A DNA stretch of 35,455 bases from Gammaproteobacteria bacterium (GCA_016194665.1 JACQBD010000105.1:1-35455), one strand, 5' to 3'; positions 15,285 through 24,213 are shown, counted from the stretch's first letter. Notes: generated from the sequence alone by a model not told the origin. Translations and numbers: made by a program.

Positions 15285-17543
15285 ATGCTCGGAGCGCGCA
15301 GGAAATCTTGCCTGTTGTGGTTTGCGTTTTTTTCAAGTTTAACATTCATGATGGTAGTCAGTGTGCGCGCCGACGATACCCCCGTCGTGCGTGTGGGTGT
15401 GTTTGAAAATCCTCCCATCGTATCCATTCGTGATCCCGCGCACCCGCAAGGTATCGCCATCGATGTGTTGGATTATGTCGCGGAGCACGAATCGTGGCGC
15501 GTTCAATATATTCCCGCCGCGTGGGGTGAGTTGCTCAGACTGATGGATGCCGGCCAGCTCGACGTGTTGGTGGGCATCGCCTACAGCGAAGAGCGCGCGC
15601 GAAAATATAAATTCAATCGCGAAAGTCTGCTAGGAAATTGGGGAATTATTTATCGCCGCGCCAACGAAGTTATTCTTTCGCCGCTTGACCTAGAGAAAAA
15701 ACGCGTGGCACTGATGCGCGGCAGCATTCACAGCGATGTTTTCGTTAAGAGTTTGATGCAAGGATTCGATGTGGCGTTTACGCCGATATATGTAGAAAGC
15801 TATACCGAAGCACTGGAAGCGCTCGCGCAACGTCATGCCGACGCCGCCGTGGTCAATCGAACTTTTGGCGCGCTCAACGCGCAAAAGTACGATGTGGTGG
15901 AAACCGGCATCATTTTCAATCCGATCTATATTCACTACGCCAGTCCCAGCGGCGCCAGCCCCGGTTTATTACAAGCCATCGACAAACAGCTGACGATGCT
16001 GAAGGCCGATCCGCAATCGATCTATTATCGATCGCTCAAGCATTGGCTGGCGCTCCCCGCGTCGTCGCATTGGTCTCCGTGGCTGATATGGACAACGGTC
16101 GGGGTGCTGACAATATTGGCGCTGGTGACCGTCATTGCCATTCTCTTGCGCCATCAGGTGCAACGCAAAACCGGCGAGTTGCGTTTTAAAACCGAGCAAT
16201 TGCAAGACGAGATCGATCGGCGACGGCAAGCGCAAGAACGTTTAAATCGTATTGCCTATTTTGACGGTTTGACCGAGTTACCCAACCGCGAAGGTTTTCG
16301 GCAGGCACTGGCCCAAGCCTTCGATAAAACGCAGCGCAAACAAGCCTGGCTGGCGCTTTTATTTATCGATCTCGACCGACTCAAGCACGTGAATGACGAC
16401 ATGGGCCATGACGCCGGCGATCTCTTATTGAAAAAAGTCGCGCAACGTTTGCGCTCCAGTCTGCGCGACCAGGATCATTTGAGTCGTTTCGGCGGGGATG
16501 AGTTTGTCGTCATCGTTCAGGGAGCGCATGCGCCGCAAGACGCCGAACAAGTGGCTACGCGCATGCTGCGCTGTCTGGATGCGCCGATCGAGCTGGGCTC
16601 GTCACAGGTGTATGTGACTGCCAGCATCGGCATCGCGCTTTATCCGGACGATGCGCAAGATCCGGAAGTCTTGCTCAAGCATGCCGATACCGCCATGTAT
16701 CAAGCCAAGCAACAGGGGAAAAATCGCTATCTGTTTTATCATGCCCGCCAGTCGCCGCGCGCGGTTGAGCGCCTGGCTTCGGAAACGCGGCTGCGCCAAG
16801 CCTTGGAACGCGAGGAACTGCTATTGCATTATCAGCCCGTGGTCGACCTGAGCGATCGACGCATCGTCGGTGTCGAAGCATTATTGCGCTGGAACGATCC
16901 GCAGCGCGGCATGCTGTTGCCGGCGGATTTTCTGGCGCTCGCGGAAGACACCGGTCTTATCGTTCCCATCGGCGATTGGGTGCTGATGCAGAGTTGCGCG
17001 CAACTGCGCCGCTGGCGTGAGCAGGGCGTTCGGGACATGTGCCTGTGCGTGAATATTTCCAGCCGCCAAGTCGGCGATCATTTTATAAAAACCGTGGATC
17101 GCATTTTGCGCGAGTCATACTTATCGCCGGCCTTGTTGGAATTCGATATTGCCGAAAGTTTCATGCTGACGGTGGACGGCAAGGGACGGGATACGCTGCA
17201 TTGCTTGGATGAAATGGGAGTACGTCTGACCTTGGACGATTTCGGCACCGGCTATTCGAATTTAAATCATCTCAAGCAGTTGCCGTTTAAGCGGATTAAA
17301 ATCGACCGCTCTTTGGTGGCGAAAATTTCCGCCGAGCCTGAGGACATGAAAATTGCCGCAACCATCCTTATGATGGGCCAAGGCCTGGACTTGCAAGTAT
17401 TGGCTGAGGGCATCGAAACCGAACGGCAATTTGAATTTTTGCGCGACCGCAGCTGTGCGTTGGGACAGGGTAATTTATTTAGCCCAGCGTATGCGCCAGA
17501 GAAATTGTTAACCGCCTTGTTGTCTTCCAAGCCATGCCACTAA
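15285..17543 (+). CDS. Periplasmic-sensor GGDEF-EAL cyclic-di-GMP enzyme
   Basis: The 752-aa protein comprises a signal peptide (1-29), a periplasmic family-3 solute-binding domain (about 34-255), one transmembrane helix (about 264-288) and a short coiled linker. GGDEF (about 322-480) and EAL (about 500-745) domains follow. The GGDEF site is intact (SRFGGDEF), with an RxxD inhibitory site five residues upstream (RDQD). The EAL domain retains VEALLRW, NISSRQ, DIAES, LDDFGTGYSN and LAEGIET, so phosphodiesterase activity is likely. The enzyme could both make and break c-di-GMP under control of a periplasmic amino-acid-like ligand. GGAG lies about 6 nt before the ATG. No cognate transporter genes are adjacent. 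Confidence 0.95.
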   Translation: MLGARRKSCLLWFAFFSSLTFMMVVSVRADDTPVVRVGVFENPPIVSIRDPAHPQGIAIDVLDYVAEHESWRVQYIPAAWGELLRLMDAGQLDVLVGIAYSEERARKYKFNRESLLGNWGIIYRRANEVILSPLDLEKKRVALMRGSIHSDVFVKSLMQGFDVAFTPIYVESYTEALEALAQRHADAAVVNRTFGALNAQKYDVVETGIIFNPIYIHYASPSGASPGLLQAIDKQLTMLKADPQSIYYRSLKHWLALPASSHWSPWLIWTTVGVLTILALVTVIAILLRHQVQRKTGELRFKTEQLQDEIDRRRQAQERLNRIAYFDGLTELPNREGFRQALAQAFDKTQRKQAWLALLFIDLDRLKHVNDDMGHDAGDLLLKKVAQRLRSSLRDQDHLSRFGGDEFVVIVQGAHAPQDAEQVATRMLRCLDAPIELGSSQVYVTASIGIALYPDDAQDPEVLLKHADTAMYQAKQQGKNRYLFYHARQSPRAVERLASETRLRQALEREELLLHYQPVVDLSDRRIVGVEALLRWNDPQRGMLLPADFLALAEDTGLIVPIGDWVLMQSCAQLRRWREQGVRDMCLCVNISSRQVGDHFIKTVDRILRESYLSPALLEFDIAESFMLTVDGKGRDTLHCLDEMGVRLTLDDFGTGYSNLNHLKQLPFKRIKIDRSLVAKISAEPEDMKIAATILMMGQGLDLQVLAEGIETERQFEFLRDRSCALGQGNLFSPAYAPEKLLTALLSSKPCH

Positions 17544-17568
17544 TTTTTTTTGAAGATGATTTTTCATC

Positions 17569-18213
17569 ATGAAACCCACGCGAATTTTGCATTACTACGT
17601 CGATCCGATGTGCTCTTGGTGCTGGGGATTCGCGCCGGTGATGAGCCGAATTAAAACCGTCTACGCCGACCGAATCAACATCGCTTTAACGATGGGCGGC
17701 CTGCGCCCAGGCACGTCAGAAGCGGTTACCCCGCAATTCCGCGCCGAAATTTTGCGGCACTGGCGCGAGGTGCAAAACTTAACCGGTCAATCTTTCGCTT
17801 TTGACGGCGCGCTGCCGGAAAATTTTATTTACGATACAGAGCCTGCGAGTCGCGCGGTGATCGTCGTGGCCGGGCTGAATCCCGCGGCGACATTCGCCTA
17901 TCTCAAATCGATTCAAGCCGCGTTTTACACGCAGCGGCAGAATGTTACGCAAGCCGCTATCCTGGCGGCCTTGGCCGAGCCTTTTGAAATAAAGCCGGAG
18001 GTTTTTCTGGCGCAATTCGACGCCGAAGAAACTAAAAAGAAAACCCATACCCATTTCGTGCAAACGCGTCAGGCCGGCGTGCGTGGATTTCCCACGCTTA
18101 TCTTGCAAGCGGACTCGGATTCCCAATTGCTTGCCAATGGCTATCGTTCCTTCGAGCAACTGTATCCCGAGATCGACGCCTGGTTAACCGCCACGGCGCC
18201 GAGCGCTTCGTGA
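17569..18213 (+). CDS. DsbA-family thioredoxin-fold oxidoreductase (cytosolic)
   Basis: The 214-aa protein begins HYYVDPMCSWCWGFAPVM with a CSWC redox motif on the first helix. It has the long helical insertion of the DsbA/2-hydroxychromene-isomerase superfamily, and the cis-Pro loop GVRGFPTLIL near residue 180. There is no signal peptide, so it should act in the cytosol, which fits FrnE-like disulfide isomerase relatives better than classical DsbA. It overlaps the following gene by 4 nt (GTGA), implying coupled translation with that unknown protein. Confidence 0.88.
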   Translation: MKPTRILHYYVDPMCSWCWGFAPVMSRIKTVYADRINIALTMGGLRPGTSEAVTPQFRAEILRHWREVQNLTGQSFAFDGALPENFIYDTEPASRAVIVVAGLNPAATFAYLKSIQAAFYTQRQNVTQAAILAALAEPFEIKPEVFLAQFDAEETKKKTHTHFVQTRQAGVRGFPTLILQADSDSQLLANGYRSFEQLYPEIDAWLTATAPSAS

Positions 18214-19073
18214 AAAATTTAAGCGAAGTTACGCCCACATTGTTAAACCGGCTTCCTCATTTGGCCGCTTGTTGGCGCGGTGGTGAAATCGATGCGGCGA
18301 TGTTCGCGGCTATGTATTTGCTTACTTGGCAGATGGCTTTGCACGGCCCGCAGTTTGCCTCGCGCAAATCTAAACTTTATCCACGTCCTGAAATAGATGA
18401 ATGGTTCGATTTGCTTACCGCGGCGCAACCGGCAAGATCAAGAGAGCGCTTGCTGAACGGGTTCGAACGTTATCAATTTCGCGGCGTGATCGGTAATATT
18501 TCCACCGTCATCGTGCAATGGTTGCGCGGCGCCTGGCCGCTGATCGTGCACGAAGATATTCCCCCTCCACGCTCGGTCTTGGCTTGGCAAGCACGCGGCA
18601 CGCGTACGGTGACGATGTTGACCGACGGCGCGCGCATACACCAACCCGTATTACATAAACGCAATGCCTATGAATTTTTTATGCACGATCTGGAGCATGC
18701 CTATAAGTTTTTTTACGCGCCGGCGTTGTACGCCGGTCAGTGTGCTTTTTTCCAAAAGCTTGAGGCCGCCGTCGATTGCGGCGTGTTTGCCAAATATTTA
18801 GACGATGTCGGTTTTAAGGAAAAATTTTATTATTTGATGAGCGACATGAATACACACCCGCAACACAGCCGGCAATACTTGCGCGCGATTTTGATTGAGT
18901 TTTATCTGCGCGCCGCGGGTGAGGCAATGACCGCGCCGCTGACGGTGTCGGCGGAACAAGAGATCGAGGATATTTTACACGTCGCCACGATCACGCCGCT
19001 TGAAGCACCGCTCATGAGAGCGGTGTCAACGCACGGTGATAATAATTACGCCGAAACGTTACGAGATTTATAA
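18210..19073 (+). CDS. Unrecognised protein with HDxxH motif, coupled to the DsbA-family gene
   Basis: The 287-aa protein has no signal peptide. I do not recognise its family. It has a helical, aromatic-rich composition and a striking FFMHDLEHAYKFF segment (His159-Asp160-x2-His163), with Glu185 about 22 residues later and other His residues (144, 149). HDxxH...E arrangements bind metals in several unrelated helical families, for example Coq4, so a metal-binding helical bundle is plausible but unproven. The start is GTG, inside the 4-nt GTGA overlap with the DsbA-family gene. The 3-prime end overlaps the convergent 86-aa gene by 28 nt. Confidence 0.75.
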   Translation: MKNLSEVTPTLLNRLPHLAACWRGGEIDAAMFAAMYLLTWQMALHGPQFASRKSKLYPRPEIDEWFDLLTAAQPARSRERLLNGFERYQFRGVIGNISTVIVQWLRGAWPLIVHEDIPPPRSVLAWQARGTRTVTMLTDGARIHQPVLHKRNAYEFFMHDLEHAYKFFYAPALYAGQCAFFQKLEAAVDCGVFAKYLDDVGFKEKFYYLMSDMNTHPQHSRQYLRAILIEFYLRAAGEAMTAPLTVSAEQEIEDILHVATITPLEAPLMRAVSTHGDNNYAETLRDL

Positions 19074-19306
19074 TTTTCCGCAGCGATTGGCGGGGTTTCC
19101 CAACCGGACAACACGTACGCCAGCATGGCGTTAGCTTGGGCTTTGCTTACGCCGTACATGGCGTTAAGTTCCGCGGCAGTTTTAGTGCTGCCGACACGAT
19201 AATAAATGCGTTCGCCATAACGAATCGCGATGGTCTCGCCGGTCGTGGGTAAAGTAGCAAAAGCTATTCCGGGTAATTCGGAATCGATGGATGGTATCTT
19301 ATCCAT
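19046..19306 (-). CDS. Small hypothetical protein
   Basis: The 86-aa protein begins MDKIPSIDSELPGIAFATLP and contains a compact region, ETIAIRYGERIYYRVGSTKT, followed by a helix ending in MLAYVLSGWETPP. I do not recognise the family. The start at 19306 is well supported by GGAGG 6 nt upstream; the track ORF starting at 19435 adds 43 residues without a Shine-Dalgarno sequence. There is no signal peptide. Its end runs 28 nt into the convergent upstream gene, so the two mRNAs would have complementary 3-prime ends. Confidence 0.7.
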   Translation of the reverse strand: MDKIPSIDSELPGIAFATLPTTGETIAIRYGERIYYRVGSTKTAAELNAMYGVSKAQANAMLAYVLSGWETPPIAAENYKSRNVSA

Positions 19307-19759
19307 GGTAATCCTCCATATCGTGCTCAGGATGAACTCACTGGAATTCACATCTTCCTTGATGCTCGGCCTGAATCTTTCGCGCCGATCATCAAAATAT
19401 AGATTACGTTTGTTACACTGACCAGACAAAACCATAAATGTTCTTTAATTTTTTTTACGCTAGCCATGTAAAAAATGGATGACGCATGGTGTTTTTGGCG
19501 CAGGGTGGGACAGCGAGATATCGCCCTAAAAAGGTGCGTATTCAAATTAATTAAGAAAATTCAAAGAGAATTTGGGCTTTATTCGAAATCTTTTAGACCA
19601 GAATTGGCGTAGACCGCTTGGGTGGATACCTATTATAATGCGCAGCAACGGGGCGCCGGGATCGACTTCACGATTCTTAAACATGCGCCACAAAAAAGGC
19701 CCGCGAGCGCGGGCTTTTTTATCGCCGCAAATATTTTAATTATTTCTGGAAATATTTTT
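19307..19759. other. Intergenic region with TATAAT box and terminator ahead of ybiT
   Basis: This 453-bp gap is A/T-rich and has no convincing full-size gene. It contains a perfect TATAAT at 19634-19639 with no good -35, and a strong plus-strand terminator at 19698-19720. The transcript between them would be about 75 nt: either a small RNA or a ybiT leader subject to attenuation. A short ORF ([15 protein letters not shown]...) from 19638 runs through the terminator, but it starts within the -10 box. Confidence 0.45.
19698..19720 (+). terminator. Rho-independent terminator upstream of ybiT
   Basis: GCCCGC (19699-19704) pairs with GCGGGC (19709-19714) over a GAGC loop and is followed by six T residues. 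An A-run lies on the 5-prime side, so it could be weakly bidirectional. It sits about 40 nt before the ybiT start, on the ybiT strand. Confidence 0.85.
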
Positions 19760-21388
19760 GTGATCTCTACCGCAAATATCACCATGCAGTTCGGACCGAA
19801 ACCGCTGTTCGAGAATATCTCGGTCAAGTTCGGGCACGGCAATCGCTATGGTTTGATCGGCGCCAACGGCTGCGGCAAATCGACGTTGATGAAAATTCTC
19901 GGCGGCGATCTCGAGCCGAGTTCCGGCAATGTGTCGGTCGACGCCAACGAACGTTTGGGCAAGCTGCGCCAAGATCAGTTCGCGTTCGAAAATTACACGG
20001 TGCTCGACACCGTGATCATGGGTCACGCCGAATTGTGGCGCGTTAAACAAGAACGCGACCGCATCTACGGCCTGGCGCAAATGAGCGATGAAGACGGCAT
20101 GCAAGTGGCCGAGTTGGAAATTAAATTTTCCGAACTCGACGGCTATACCGCCGAAGCGCGCGCCGGTGAATTGTTGCTCGGCGTGGGTATTCCTTTGGAA
20201 CAGCACAGCGGACTCATGAGCGCGGTGGCGCCGGGCTGGAAGCTGCGCGTGTTGTTGGCGCAAGCGCTGTTCGCCGATCCGGATATTTTGTTGCTCGACG
20301 AACCCACCAACCATCTCGACATCAACACCATCCGCTGGCTCGAAGACGTGCTCAACGCGCGCGCCAGCACCATGATCATCATTTCGCACGATCGGCATTT
20401 TTTAAACCGCGTATGTACGCACATGGCCGATTTGGATTACGGCGAGCTGCGCGTCTACCCCGGCAACTACGACGAGTACATGACCGCCGCGACCTTGGTG
20501 CGCAATCAGCTGTTGTCCGACAACGCCAAAAAGAAAGCGCAGATCGCCGAGCTGCAGACATTCGTCAGCCGTTTCTCCGCTAATGCTTCCAAAGCCAAGC
20601 AAGCCACCTCGCGCGCGCGCCAAATTGAAAAAATCGAACTGGCCGAAGTGAAACCATCGAGCCGGCAAAGTCCGTTCTTACGTTTCGATCAAGCTAAGCG
20701 GCTTTATCGCCTGGTGCTGGAAGTAAAAAAAATGAGCCAAGGATACGGCGATCGACCGCTGTTTCGCAATTTGAATTTATCCGTGGAAGTGGCCGAGCGC
20801 GTCGCCATCATCGGACCGAACGGCATCGGCAAGACCACGTTGTTGCGCACCTTGGTAAACGAACTCGCGCCTACAAGCGGCACGGTGAAATGGTCGGAAA
20901 ACGCCATCCTCGGTTATTACGCGCAGGATCACGCCGCTGACTTTGGCGTGGAAATGTCGCTGTTGGAATGGATGAACCAATGGAAAAAACCCAGCGACGA
21001 CGAACAAGCGATTCGCGCGGTGCTGGGCCGCCTGTTGTTTTCGCAAGATGAAATTAAAAAATCGACCAAGGCGCTTTCCGGCGGCGAGCAGGGGCGCATG
21101 TTGTTCGGTAAATTAATGCTGCAACAGCCCAATGTGCTGATCATGGACGAACCCACCAACCATTTGGATATGGAATCCATCGAAGCGCTCAACACCGCGC
21201 TGGAAAATTATCCCGGCACGCTGATCTTCGTCAGTCACGATCGTGAGTTTGTTTCGTCCTTGGCCACGCGCATTATCGAAATGACGCCGCAAGGTATCGA
21301 GAACTTCGGCGGAACTTATGAAGATTATTTGCGGCGCCAAGCCGAGGAAGCAACGCCTGTCAACGGCCGCATCAAAAACGCCCGCTAG
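19760..21388 (+). CDS. ybiT: ABC-F family ATPase YbiT
   Basis: The 542-aa protein begins [20 protein letters not shown]. It has two ABC domains with Walker [13 protein letters not shown] and [12 protein letters not shown] and Walker [13 protein letters not shown] and [12 protein letters not shown]. The second signature is [15 protein letters not shown]. The first signature is the YbiT-type [19 protein letters not shown] rather than LSGGQ, which separates it from EttA, YheS and Uup. A linker region (about 240-320) is charged and coiled. ABC-F proteins act on the ribosome and are not transporters. I chose the GTG at 19760; the track start at 19622 would force translation through the terminator. 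The Shine-Dalgarno (TGGAAA) is weak. Confidence 0.93.
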   Translation: MISTANITMQFGPKPLFENISVKFGHGNRYGLIGANGCGKSTLMKILGGDLEPSSGNVSVDANERLGKLRQDQFAFENYTVLDTVIMGHAELWRVKQERDRIYGLAQMSDEDGMQVAELEIKFSELDGYTAEARAGELLLGVGIPLEQHSGLMSAVAPGWKLRVLLAQALFADPDILLLDEPTNHLDINTIRWLEDVLNARASTMIIISHDRHFLNRVCTHMADLDYGELRVYPGNYDEYMTAATLVRNQLLSDNAKKKAQIAELQTFVSRFSANASKAKQATSRARQIEKIELAEVKPSSRQSPFLRFDQAKRLYRLVLEVKKMSQGYGDRPLFRNLNLSVEVAERVAIIGPNGIGKTTLLRTLVNELAPTSGTVKWSENAILGYYAQDHAADFGVEMSLLEWMNQWKKPSDDEQAIRAVLGRLLFSQDEIKKSTKALSGGEQGRMLFGKLMLQQPNVLIMDEPTNHLDMESIEALNTALENYPGTLIFVSHDREFVSSLATRIIEMTPQGIENFGGTYEDYLRRQAEEATPVNGRIKNAR

Positions 21389-21395
21389 CGTTGCC

Positions 21396-21950
21396 TTAAA
21401 AGTGTAAACACATTTCCACCGACCAGCCGATCGGTAGCCTAATTCCTTTATTGCTGTTGCCGTTGTCGGCAGTTTCCGCGGCGGTGCGCGGCGGTTTATC
21501 CGCTATGCGGCAATCTTTCGCATCCGTTTCCATCGTTGCATATTGATACGGGCTTGGCACATTTACCGCGCCTTTGGCTGGTAAAAATCCCAACGCCAGC
21601 GAACTGACCGGACGCACTTCTTGGCCTAAATAAAAAGGCGGGCTCGATGAACTCAGGTCGCTGCGTGTTTGGTTTGCGCCGATGTGGGACGAAGATATAT
21701 TTTTTTGTTCATTCACAAACAAGCTACCAACGCGCTCAGGTTTTTGAAAGAAGGCAGGGGAGCGTTCGGGCAAATAGACATACAGCGGTTGTTTGGATTT
21801 GGTGGAAGCCGTATTGGTAGCGGAAATATCCGCTGTCGCCGTACTTGGCATGAAAAAAATATGATAGCCAAGGCAGGCAGCGATAACCACGAATATTTTT
21901 CTGAAACGATTTGGCATGCACTGCGATAAAAAATGGGTTTTATCTATCAT
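21396..21950 (-). CDS. Hypothetical secreted protein
   Basis: The 184-aa protein has a basic N-terminus and a hydrophobic segment (FVVIAACLGYHIFFMPSTATA), giving a signal peptide or anchor at about residues 18-40. The rest is Ser/Thr/Pro-rich, with few predicted strands, two Cys near the C-terminus and a terminal Phe. I recognise no family. The Shine-Dalgarno sequence is poor for both possible ATGs (21950 and 21917). It converges with ybiT, 7 nt away. It could be a periplasmic or surface protein of narrow distribution. Confidence 0.55.
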   Translation of the reverse strand: MIDKTHFLSQCMPNRFRKIFVVIAACLGYHIFFMPSTATADISATNTASTKSKQPLYVYLPERSPAFFQKPERVGSLFVNEQKNISSSHIGANQTRSDLSSSSPPFYLGQEVRPVSSLALGFLPAKGAVNVPSPYQYATMETDAKDCRIADKPPRTAAETADNGNSNKGIRLPIGWSVEMCLHF

Positions 21951-22045
21951 GGCATATCTTGTTGCATCGACTGGCCCCGCCCATGCAATCTATGACCACC
22001 GTTTATCCGCGAGGTTTCACGGCTGATGGATTTGTGTAACGAATA

Positions 22046-23518
22046 TTACGAGGAACAGCTGACTTGAATAGGGTCCGTCCCAGCGGGCGGGGCTTCGGCG
22101 TAATGTGACAATTCAGGATGCTCTGCATGCGGCGTTCGCAAAACCGTTAAAAGCCGCTCGATTTCCGCGTAATCGCCGCGCGCGGTTTGGTCAATGACCT
22201 GCTGCGCCAGATAATTGCGCAGAATGTATTTTGGGTTGGCGGCGTTCATGGCGTGACGGCGGGCGGCATCGCTTCGAGCCTGGCTGCGTAAACAAGCACG
22301 ATAGTTCGTGAGCCAACGATCAAAACGTTCACGATCGATAAATTTATCGCGCAATAAGACGTCGCTCGGAGCGTTATCGATTGTTACGCCGCTTAAAGCG
22401 CGGAAAAAAATTGTATAGTCAACGCGACTCTGTTGCATCTGCTGCAAAAGTTCTTTCAATAACTCCGCGATCTGTTGCAGGCTGCTTTCGAATCCGAGCT
22501 TCTGGGTCATCAAGCTTTGATAAGCTTGCGTGAAATACGTTGCGTAACTATCGAGCGCAGCTTTGGCGGCATCGAATTCAATCAGCGGTAACAATGTCTG
22601 CGCCAAGCAACTTAAATTAAAAAGTCCGATGTCCGGTTGTTGATCGAAGGCATAGCGGCCGCGGTGATCGGAATGATTGCAAATAAATCCGGCGTGATAG
22701 GCTTCCATGAATCCAAAAGGTCCGTAATCCAAGGTCAAACCCAAGATTGACATGTTGTCGGTGTTCATCACGCCATGGGCAAAACCCACGGCTTGCCATT
22801 GGGCCAATAGATGCGCGCTGCGCTCGACCACGGTTTGCAGGAAACGTAAATAACGATCCGGTTTTTCCGCGAGCTCCGGATAATGTTGGGTGATGACGTA
22901 GTCGGCCAAAGTTTTTATATGATCGTATTGTTCGCGATAATAAAATACTTCGAAAGAACCGAAACGCACGTGCGACGGCGCCAGCCGCGTAATCATGGCG
23001 CCGGTTTCGATGTGCTCGCGGTAAACTTCATCCGCGCTGCCGATGAGACACAGCGCGCGCGTGGTGGGAATGCCCAAACCGTGCATGGCTTCGCTGCACA
23101 AATATTCGCGGATGCTGGAGCGCAGCACCGCGCGTCCGTCGGCGTCGCGCGAGTAAGGCGTTAAGCCGCTGCCTTTGAGTTGCATTTCCCATTTGTCGCC
23201 GCGGGCGTTGGTGGTTTCGCCTAAAAGAATCGCGCGACCGTCGCCCAATTGCGCTACGTAATGGCCGAATTGATGACCGGCGTAAAGCATGGCGATGGGA
23301 TCCATGCCGGGGAGTTGTTGCCGGCCGCTGAAGACGTCGACGAATTGCGGATCGTGCTGCACCGCCGGATCGAGATCGAGCAGCGCCGCGGCTTCGGCAT
23401 TAAAATGAATCAAGGTCGGTTTGGTTTGAAACGGCGTCGGCGCGACGCGCGAATAAAAAACATCCGGCAAGGCTGCAAAAGAATTGCTAAACGGCAAGCT
23501 GTGGAGGCTGTGTGTCAT
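22046..23518 (-). CDS. selO: Protein adenylyltransferase SelO (YdiU)
   Basis: The protein of about 490 aa is a SelO-family pseudokinase. It has YAGHQFGHYVAQLGDGRAIL and GETTNARGDKWEMQLKGSGL with the nucleotide-binding residues, SSIREYLCSEAMHGLGIPTT, and GVMNTDNMSILGLTLDYGPF with the metal-binding Asn/Asp. SelO transfers AMP from ATP to hydroxyl side chains of target proteins and has been linked to redox homeostasis. The C-terminal VSCSS ending with a redox Cys is kept, encoded by TGT before a TAA stop, so no selenocysteine is used. I prefer the ATG at 23518 (MTHSLHSLPFSNSF) to the TTG at 23557: it fits family N-termini, although neither has a clear Shine-Dalgarno. Confidence 0.95.
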   Translation of the reverse strand: MTHSLHSLPFSNSFAALPDVFYSRVAPTPFQTKPTLIHFNAEAAALLDLDPAVQHDPQFVDVFSGRQQLPGMDPIAMLYAGHQFGHYVAQLGDGRAILLGETTNARGDKWEMQLKGSGLTPYSRDADGRAVLRSSIREYLCSEAMHGLGIPTTRALCLIGSADEVYREHIETGAMITRLAPSHVRFGSFEVFYYREQYDHIKTLADYVITQHYPELAEKPDRYLRFLQTVVERSAHLLAQWQAVGFAHGVMNTDNMSILGLTLDYGPFGFMEAYHAGFICNHSDHRGRYAFDQQPDIGLFNLSCLAQTLLPLIEFDAAKAALDSYATYFTQAYQSLMTQKLGFESSLQQIAELLKELLQQMQQSRVDYTIFFRALSGVTIDNAPSDVLLRDKFIDRERFDRWLTNYRACLRSQARSDAARRHAMNAANPKYILRNYLAQQVIDQTARGDYAEIERLLTVLRTPHAEHPELSHYAEAPPAGTDPIQVSCSS

Positions 23519-23664
23519 GCCAGGGATCGGCTGCTGAGGAAGCGATTGTAGAGCCAAGGCCTAGCTAAAATCCAGATACTTAGACAGTCGTGGTTTTTGC
23601 CAAGCTGGTGTATTGTTCGAAACGGAGTGTCACTTAACTGCAAATATCTTAAGGAGTGAAAACA

Positions 23665-23778
23665 ATGAGCAAGGGCATGGACAGTAAAAAGCAAACCAAA
23701 AAAGAACCTACCAAAACCTTAAAAGAAAAACGCGCCGCCAAGAAAGCCAAGAAAGAGGGACGCGGGGCGATGGGGTAG
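23665..23778 (+). CDS. Small lysine-rich protein (37 aa), not in the ORF track
   Basis: An ATG at 23665 is preceded by AAGGAG with 8-nt spacing. It opens a 37-codon frame ending in TAG: MSKGMDSKKQTKKEPTKTLK, then EKRAAKKAKKEGRGAMG. About 13 of 37 residues are Lys, with no hydrophobic stretch and no Cys. The strong ribosome-binding site, the isolated position between two divergent or convergent genes and the orderly K/E pattern argue that it is real. From memory, similar MSKG-x-D-x-KK-x2-KK peptides occur in many proteobacteria as uncharacterised small proteins. It is probably a nucleic-acid-associated or disordered protein (inference). Confidence 0.75.
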   Translation: MSKGMDSKKQTKKEPTKTLKEKRAAKKAKKEGRGAMG

Positions 23779-23829
23779 TAAGGTTGAATTTATCCGTTTA
23801 AGGTTTTGCTTGACGCGGTTGCCGGCTTA

Positions 23830-24213
23830 TTACTGACATAAATAGGAATGCCGGTGACCGCGTTCCTTGCGCGGATGCAGACAGCGCACGGAATAAGAAG
23901 TTGTCACATCGCGGCTGCGCGTGGCGTAATTGCAAACCACGGCATCGCCGCGTGACGCCGCCGACGCCACCAGATTAAGCAGCACGTGCTTCTTGGTTTC
24001 GGTGTTGGAATATTCCCGTACCGGCAAACTATTGCTATCCACTTCGACCCAGGCGTTCACCGTGGCTGTGCATTTCACCGCGTAGGGACGCGAATGCAGC
24101 GGCGCCGATTCCTTAATAGTAGGAGCGGTGGGGTTCGAAGGAGCAGGTTCTGCCCCAAAACTGGTAGCCATGGCGACGGCGAGCGTAATTAAAAAAATAG
24201 ATATTTGGAACAT
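23830..24213 (-). CDS. Hypothetical periplasmic protein with four cysteines
   Basis: The 127-aa precursor has a signal peptide MFQISIFLITLAVAMATSFG (cleavage near GAEP). The mature region of about 105 aa contains the paired elements AVKCTATVNAWVEVD and VVCNYATRSRDVTTSYSVRC. The C-terminus CLHPRKERGHRHSYLCQ is His/Arg-rich. Four Cys suggest two disulfides. I do not recognise a family. The start at 24213 is set by GGAGG 4 nt upstream; the track start at 24264 precedes this ribosome-binding site. Confidence 0.65.
   Translation of the reverse strand: MFQISIFLITLAVAMATSFGAEPAPSNPTAPTIKESAPLHSRPYAVKCTATVNAWVEVDSNSLPVREYSNTETKKHVLLNLVASAASRGDAVVCNYATRSRDVTTSYSVRCLHPRKERGHRHSYLCQ

Noticed and set aside
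19622-19759. N-terminal extension of ybiT from the track start
   Set aside because: It would be translated through the rho-independent terminator and is not part of the ABC-F family.
19736-20398. 220-aa minus-strand ORF inside ybiT
   Set aside because: It is a shadow of the first ABC domain, an effect of GC-rich codon use on the opposite strand.
8996-21388. uup and ybiT as antibiotic-resistance ABC-F genes
   Set aside because: Their signature motifs, linkers and lengths match the housekeeping Uup and YbiT subfamilies.
22046-22070. Selenocysteine in SelO
   Set aside because: The C-terminal Cys is encoded by TGT and the gene ends with TAA, so there is no in-frame UGA.
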